Shown here in pieces: positions 59,991 through 64,000 of a stretch of DNA of 64,000 bases. Made by a program: the position numbers and the translations under genes. Location of the stretch: the NCBI RefSeq assembly GCF_001806325.1, contig NZ_CP017580.1:806001-870000 (forward strand), written 5' to 3'. The notes below the pieces were generated by a model. The model was not told the origin of the DNA, did not search any database, and saw only the letters and a list, made by a program, of their open reading frames with translations. The first letter of the stretch is position 1. Each line of letters opens with the position of its first letter. The stretch comes from Curtobacterium sp. BH-2-1-1 (lineage in GTDB: Bacteria > Actinomycetota > Actinomycetes > Actinomycetales > Microbacteriaceae).

Positions 59991-60230
59991 ATGCTCACCA
60001 CCATCGCCGCCACCGCGCCCTACTGGCACGGCGGCGGGTTCCCGTTCCCCGTCTTCCCCGCGTTCTTCTTCGTCGCGTTCCTCGTCGTGTTCCTCGTGTT
60101 CGGCGTGCTCCGACGCGGCAGCTGGCGGGCGCGGTCGGACGCCCGCTCGGTGCTCGCCGACCGGTTCGCCCGCGGCGACATCGACGCCGAGGAGTACCGG
60201 TCGCGGCTGTCCGAGCTCAGCCGGAAGTGA
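59991..60230 (+). CDS. Small SHOCT-domain membrane protein
   Basis: This 79-residue protein has one transmembrane helix rich in Phe/Val (FPAFFFVAFLVVFLVFGVL) and a C-terminal SHOCT motif (LADRFARGDIDAEEYRSRLSELSR). SHOCT motifs are short helical oligomerisation elements. The ATG follows a GGAGG Shine-Dalgarno 6 nt upstream. It is divergent from the two-component genes and could be a target of that system through the palindrome at 59833. It overlaps the 3' end of gntK by 14 bp on the opposite strand. Confidence 0.85.
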   Translation: MLTTIAATAPYWHGGGFPFPVFPAFFFVAFLVVFLVFGVLRRGSWRARSDARSVLADRFARGDIDAEEYRSRLSELSRK

Positions 60231-60756
60231 CCGAGAGCGCGGAGAGGATCGCCGTCACCGTCTCGTCGACCGAGCCCTCGATCGACACGGTGACGGCGGC
60301 CTCGTCCGGCTGCGGTCGCTCGAGCGTCGCGAACTGCGAGTCGAGCAAGGAGCTCGGCATGTACTCGTGGTGACGGTGCGCCTGGCGGTCGGCGATCAGG
60401 TCGTGCGAGCCGTCGAGGAAGGCGATCACGAGGGTCGGCGCCGAGGCGCGGAGACGGTCGCGGTAGACACGCTTGAGCGCCGAGTTCGCCATCACGCAGC
60501 GGTGGCCGGAGTCCTCGACCTCGGCGATCCGCGCGGCGCAGGCGTCCAGCCAGGGCCAGCGGTCCTCGTCCGTGAGCGGGATCCCCTGCCGCATCTTCTC
60601 CTTGTTCGCGGCGGGGTGCAGGTCGTCCGCGTCCACGAAGACCGTGGGCTGCCCCTCGGCGGCGAGGGCGTCGGCGAGGGCCTGCCCGATCGTCGACTTG
60701 CCGGAACCGGAGACCCCCATCACGAGCAGGGGCGGGAGGACAGCGCGCTCGGTCAT
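60217..60756 (-). CDS. gntK: Gluconokinase
   Basis: This 179-residue kinase of the P-loop GntK type phosphorylates D-gluconate to 6-phosphogluconate. Walker A is VMGVSGSGKSTIGQAL. The gluconate-site segments FVDADDLHPAANKEKMRQGIPLTDEDRWPWL and CVMANSALKRVYRDRLR are standard. The usual CSALK motif reads NSALK here. The ATG follows GGTGGAGGA. It is divergent from gnd, whose product acts on its product, so the two feed the pentose phosphate pathway. Confidence 0.95.
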   Translation of the reverse strand: MTERAVLPPLLVMGVSGSGKSTIGQALADALAAEGQPTVFVDADDLHPAANKEKMRQGIPLTDEDRWPWLDACAARIAEVEDSGHRCVMANSALKRVYRDRLRASAPTLVIAFLDGSHDLIADRQAHRHHEYMPSSLLDSQFATLERPQPDEAAVTVSIEGSVDETVTAILSALSVTSG

Positions 60757-60867
60757 TCCTCCACCGTATTGGGCCGGTGAACAGTCGTCCCCAGTTGCCG
60801 TAACACCCGGGCGGTCCCAGGCTGCGGACCGTAGGTTGGTGCCGAACGTCAGGACGAAGGAGACCTC

Positions 60868-62325
60868 GTGGCAGAGAACAACGGACAGGCGAACATCGGC
60901 GTGGTCGGTCTGGCGGTGATGGGTTCGAACCTCGCTCGGAACCTCGCCTCGCGGGAGGGCAACACCGTCGCGGTCTACAACCGCACGTACGCCCGCACCG
61001 AGGAACTGCTGAACGAGCACGCGGACGCCGGCTTCATCGCGTCCGAGTCGATCGACGACTTCGTGGCCTCGCTGTCCAAGCCCCGCACGGCCATCATCAT
61101 GGTGCAGGCGGGCAAGGGCACCGACGCGGTCATCGAGCAGCTCGCGGAACGGTTCGAGGAAGGCGACATCATCGTCGACGGCGGCAACGCCAACTTCCAC
61201 GACACCATCCGCCGCGAGCACGACCTGCGCGACAAGGGTCTCAACTTCGTCGGCACCGGTATCTCGGGCGGTGAAGAGGGCGCCCTGAAGGGCCCGTCGA
61301 TCATGCCCGGCGGTTCGAAGGAGGCCTGGGAGACCCTTGGCCCGATCCTCAAGTCGATCGCCGCCGTCGCCGAGGGCGAGCCCTGCGTCACCCACATCGG
61401 CACCGACGGTGCCGGCCACTTCGTGAAGATGGTCCACAACGGCATCGAGTACGCCGACATGCAGCTCATCGCCGAGTCGTACGACCTGCTCCGCCGCGTC
61501 GGCGGACTGTCCGTCGAAGACCTGGTGAAGGTGTTCGACGAGTGGAACGGCGGCGACCTCGAGTCCTACCTGATCGAGATCACCGTCGAGGTCCTCAAGC
61601 AGCAGGACGCCGACACGCGCAAGGCCCTCGTCGACGTCATCCGCGACGAGGCCGGGTCGAAGGGCACCGGCGTGTGGACCGTGCAGAACGCGGTCGGTCT
61701 CGGCATCCCCGTCTCCGGCATCGGCGAAGCGGTGTTCGCCCGCGCGGTGTCGTCCAAGCCGATCCAGCGCGCTGCGGTGCAGAAGGCCTTCCCCGACCGT
61801 CCCGCCATCGCCGAGGTCCCGGACGGGTTCGAGGACGACGTCCGTGCGGCGCTCTACGCGTCGAAGGTCGTCGCGTACGCGCAGGGCTTCGACCTCATCA
61901 TCGCCGGGGCCAAGGAGTACGGCTGGGACATCAACCTCGGCAACATCGCGAAGATCTGGCGTGGCGGCTGCATCATCCGCGCGCAGTTCCTCAACCGCAT
62001 CGTCGAGGCGTACGACAAGAACCCCTCCCTGGAGTCGCTGCTGGTGGACCCGTACTTCGCGAACGCCGTGCAGGAGGGCGAGGCCGCGTGGCGTCGCATC
62101 GTCGGCATCGCGGCGGCGTCGGGGATCCCGGCGCCGGGGTTCTCGTCCGCGCTGTCGTACTTCGACTCGCTCGCCTCCGACCGCCTGCCCGCCGCGCTCA
62201 TCCAGGGGCAGCGGGACTTCTTCGGCGCGCACACCTACCAGCGCATCGACAAGGACGGCACCTTCCACACGCTCTGGTCGGACGACGACCGGCGTGAGGT
62301 CGAACAGGAACCGTCGACCCACTAG
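60868..62325 (+). CDS. gnd: 6-phosphogluconate dehydrogenase, decarboxylating
   Basis: This oxidative pentose phosphate enzyme converts 6-phosphogluconate to ribulose-5-phosphate with NADP(H). The 485-residue protein has the dinucleotide motif IGVVGLAVMGSNLARNLA and the substrate-binding signature VGTGISGGEEGALKGPSIMPGG. The catalytic Lys is in GAGHFVKMVHNGIEYADMQ, and the C-terminal tail RDFFGAHTYQRIDKDG is standard. Start GTG 60868 follows GAAGGAGA. A terminator follows. It is divergent from gntK. Confidence 0.96.
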   Translation: MAENNGQANIGVVGLAVMGSNLARNLASREGNTVAVYNRTYARTEELLNEHADAGFIASESIDDFVASLSKPRTAIIMVQAGKGTDAVIEQLAERFEEGDIIVDGGNANFHDTIRREHDLRDKGLNFVGTGISGGEEGALKGPSIMPGGSKEAWETLGPILKSIAAVAEGEPCVTHIGTDGAGHFVKMVHNGIEYADMQLIAESYDLLRRVGGLSVEDLVKVFDEWNGGDLESYLIEITVEVLKQQDADTRKALVDVIRDEAGSKGTGVWTVQNAVGLGIPVSGIGEAVFARAVSSKPIQRAAVQKAFPDRPAIAEVPDGFEDDVRAALYASKVVAYAQGFDLIIAGAKEYGWDINLGNIAKIWRGGCIIRAQFLNRIVEAYDKNPSLESLLVDPYFANAVQEGEAAWRRIVGIAAASGIPAPGFSSALSYFDSLASDRLPAALIQGQRDFFGAHTYQRIDKDGTFHTLWSDDDRREVEQEPSTH

Positions 62326-62349
62326 GCAGCGGCGACGACCGCACCACGA

Positions 62350-62377
62350 GAGGGCCTCGCCGATCGGCGAGGCCCTC
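62350..62377 (+). terminator. Perfect 28-bp hairpin terminator after gnd
   Basis: GAGGGCCTCGCCGA and TCGGCGAGGCCCTC form a perfect 14+14 palindrome 24 nt after the gnd stop, before a convergent gene. No T-tract. Confidence 0.65.
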
Positions 62378-62390
62378 CGTGTTCCCCGCG

Positions 62391-63080
62391 CTACGCGACG
62401 ATTCGTTCGCGCGCGAGGTCGGCCACGAGCCGCTCCATCCGCGGGCCCCGGCCCAGCATCCGCCGCGAGCCCGGCGCCGCACGGACGAAGAACGTCGCCA
62501 CCGCTGTCGTGTCGTCGGGCCGGACGTAGTGCATGGCGATCGCCCACGACCGGCCGTCGCCGTGCACGTCCTCGAGGCCGACGTGCACCATCCGGCTCCA
62601 CCGGATCACGAGCAGCCGGGTCGCACGACGTTCCTCGAGTTCCCACAGCGAGGCCTCGGTCGCACCGAAGGCCCACGTCACCCGGTGCCCGAGCGCGACG
62701 TCCGGCCGGACGGACTCCACCGATGCCCGGAGCTCCGGGGTCGGTGCCGCCGGCACGAGCCACACCGTCGGGTCGATCCGGCGGATCGCGAGGGCCAGGG
62801 CTTCGTCCTCGTGCCGCCGTCGGAGCGACCAGCCCCGCAGCACGGCACCGGCGATCACGAGGAGACCGACACCGATCACGGCGACCTCGGCGACGCCGAA
62901 GAAGGTCAGGTCGGCGTCGGGCGTGGTGGACACCACGATGATGCGTGCCGTGAGAAGGGCCGCCCACACGCCGACGATGATCCAGCGCAGCACCAGGAGG
63001 CGTCGTGCCTGCGACATCGGGTGGCGGTCCCGTCGCCGGGCGCGACCGAAGCGCGGGACACGGTCGGGACGCCTCAGCAC
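62391..63080 (-). CDS. Hypothetical two-helix membrane protein
   Basis: This 229-residue protein has two adjacent transmembrane helices near residues 29-75 (LLVLRWIIVGVWAALLTARIIVV and VAEVAVIGVGLLVIAGAVL). A soluble C-terminal domain follows with beta-rich segments (VTWAFGATEASLWELEERRATRLLVIRWSRMV, SWAIAMHYV). No family is certain; a PH-like fold is possible. GTG 63080 has GAGG upstream. ATG 63017 is an alternative, 208-residue start. It converges with gnd. Confidence 0.7.
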   Translation of the reverse strand: MLRRPDRVPRFGRARRRDRHPMSQARRLLVLRWIIVGVWAALLTARIIVVSTTPDADLTFFGVAEVAVIGVGLLVIAGAVLRGWSLRRRHEDEALALAIRRIDPTVWLVPAAPTPELRASVESVRPDVALGHRVTWAFGATEASLWELEERRATRLLVIRWSRMVHVGLEDVHGDGRSWAIAMHYVRPDDTTAVATFFVRAAPGSRRMLGRGPRMERLVADLARERIVA

Positions 63081-63247
63081 CCCTCGATCCTCGCATGCTC
63101 CACCCGCGACCGGCTGGCCGGCACCGGTGAACGCCCGACGAACCAGCGGACCCGCTCGTGCGGGGTACGGGTCGTCCACGGGTGCGGACACCGCCGGCTC
63201 TGTCCACCGCATGCACGACTGTCAGCACACACGCGGCACGGTCGACC

Positions 63248-63253
63248 TACGCT
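63248..63253 (+). promoter_or_regulatory. -10 box for leaderless molybdopterin oxidoreductase gene
   Basis: TACGCT lies 6 nt before GTG 63260. Confidence 0.45.
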
Positions 63254-63259
63254 CGGCCC

Positions 63260-64000
63260 GTGACCACTGACCTCGCGCCCGCCCCCGTGGCGGTCTCGCG
63301 CCCCCGCCTGCTCGCGGCCGCGACGGGCATCGTCGCCGCGCTCGCGTTCTTCGCCGCCGCGGAACTCGGTGCCCTCGTCCTCGGTGGTGCCGGCAGCCCC
63401 CTCGTCGCGGTCGGTTCGGCGGTCATCGACCTCGCACCCCCGGGCGCGAAGGACCTCATGGTCACGCTCTTCGGCACCGGCGACAAGGTCGCGCTGTTCG
63501 TGCTCATGGTGGTCATCGTCGCCGTGGTCAGCGCCGGGGCGGGCATCCTCGAACGCGCCCGCCCGCCGTTCGGGGCCCTGGTCTTCGCCGTGGGCGGTGT
63601 CCTCTCGCTCCTGGCCGTCACCACCCGTTCCGGCAGCGGCACGATGGACGGGGCTCCGTCCGTGCTCGGGGTCGCCGCGGCCGTCATCGTGCTCCGGCTG
63701 CTCACCGCCAGGCTCCGCCGGTGGGAGTCGGCAGCCGCCGTGCCCTCCGCCGCACCGCGACCCGCCTCTGCGGAACGTCGCGCCTTCCTGGTCTGGGGTG
63801 TGACGGCGGCGGCCGTCGCGGTCGTGGTGGGCGGCGCCTCCCGTCTGGGCACCGCCGCCGCGCAGGCGACCGCTGCCGCACGCCGGGCCGTCCGGCTGCC
63901 GGCCCCGGCGACCACCGCCCCCGCGGTCCCGGCCGGGGCGTCGCTCGACGTCGAGGGCATCACGCCCTACGTCACCCCGAACAGCGACTTCTACCGGATC
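63260..64000 (+). CDS. Molybdopterin-dependent oxidoreductase, N-terminal part (sulfite oxidase family)
   Basis: The first 247 codons lie in the window. About four transmembrane helices come first (AAATGIVAALAFFAAAELGALVL, KVALFVLMVVIVAVVSAGAGI, PFGALVFAVGGVLSLLAV, and one in AFLVWGVTAAAVAVVVGG). The segment ITPYVTPNSDFYRI is the start of the sulfite-oxidase-type Mo-cofactor domain. Such membrane-anchored proteins are common in actinobacteria and their substrates are mostly unknown. It probably continues to a total of about 500 residues. A GTG start 6 nt after TACGCT indicates a leaderless mRNA. Confidence 0.85.
   Translation, partial: MTTDLAPAPVAVSRPRLLAAATGIVAALAFFAAAELGALVLGGAGSPLVAVGSAVIDLAPPGAKDLMVTLFGTGDKVALFVLMVVIVAVVSAGAGILERARPPFGALVFAVGGVLSLLAVTTRSGSGTMDGAPSVLGVAAAVIVLRLLTARLRRWESAAAVPSAAPRPASAERRAFLVWGVTAAAVAVVVGGASRLGTAAAQATAAARRAVRLPAPATTAPAVPAGASLDVEGITPYVTPNSDFYRI

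Noticed and set aside
62990..63015. Possible further copy of the palindromic element (CCAGGAGGCGTCGTGCCTGC)
   Set aside because: Only one weak arm matches and it lies in coding sequence with no symmetry.

Overview
The window is GC-rich chromosomal DNA from an actinobacterium, most likely a member of the Microbacteriaceae close to Curtobacterium. That placement is inferred from gene content and order: mycothiol conjugate amidase, DUF4307, DUF4245, DUF6264, DUF501 and a long-form UppS, the pth-rplY and mazG-hisS-eno-ftsB-DUF501 neighbourhoods, many GTG starts and frequent leaderless starts. No CRISPR array, transposase, phage gene or rRNA was seen, and there is one tRNA gene.

Layout. 0-11 kb: gluconeogenesis and core metabolism (glpX at the left edge, fbaA, M18 aminopeptidase, ispH, xseA/xseB, carbonic anhydrase, fumC, PhoH). 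11-22 kb: a class V aminotransferase, uppS, a hemolysin III protein, mca, DUF4307, greA, threonine dehydratase, an AI-2E-type permease, a YcaQ-type glycosylase and the htpX-lemA pair. 22-30 kb: a large Ig-repeat membrane protein, an acyl-CoA synthetase, a ThrE exporter, tRNA-Leu and NDH-2. 30-41.6 kb: a conserved housekeeping block (DUF501, ftsB, eno, hisS, mazG, nhaA, mfd, pth, rplY). 41.8-44.5 kb: a CsbX-type MFS transporter and an unrecognised charged protein.

44.5-57.6 kb is an accessory sugar-acid locus. A minus-strand run encodes a binding protein, two ABC permeases, a TIM-barrel isomerase, a Gfo/Idh dehydrogenase, a second isomerase, a fructuronate-reductase-type dehydrogenase and an enolase-superfamily mannonate dehydratase. 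Most of these genes overlap by 1-4 bp. A divergent LacI regulator and uronate isomerase (uxaC) lie opposite. UxaC, the reductase and the dehydratase give glucuronate -> fructuronate -> mannonate -> 2-keto-3-deoxygluconate. The Gfo/Idh and TIM-barrel proteins may release or remodel the sugar acid from a glycoside. No ABC ATPase and no KDG kinase or KDPG aldolase lies in the window. 57.6-64 kb: a two-component system whose response regulator is interrupted by a frameshift, a SHOCT protein, gluconokinase, 6-phosphogluconate dehydrogenase and the start of a molybdopterin oxidoreductase.

The most unusual feature is a dispersed palindromic element (core GGAGGCGCGGTGC / GCACCGCGCCTCC) present in at least seven complete copies. 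Five lie between convergent gene pairs and two lie 3' of minus-strand genes. Element-like sequence also occurs inside two reading frames.
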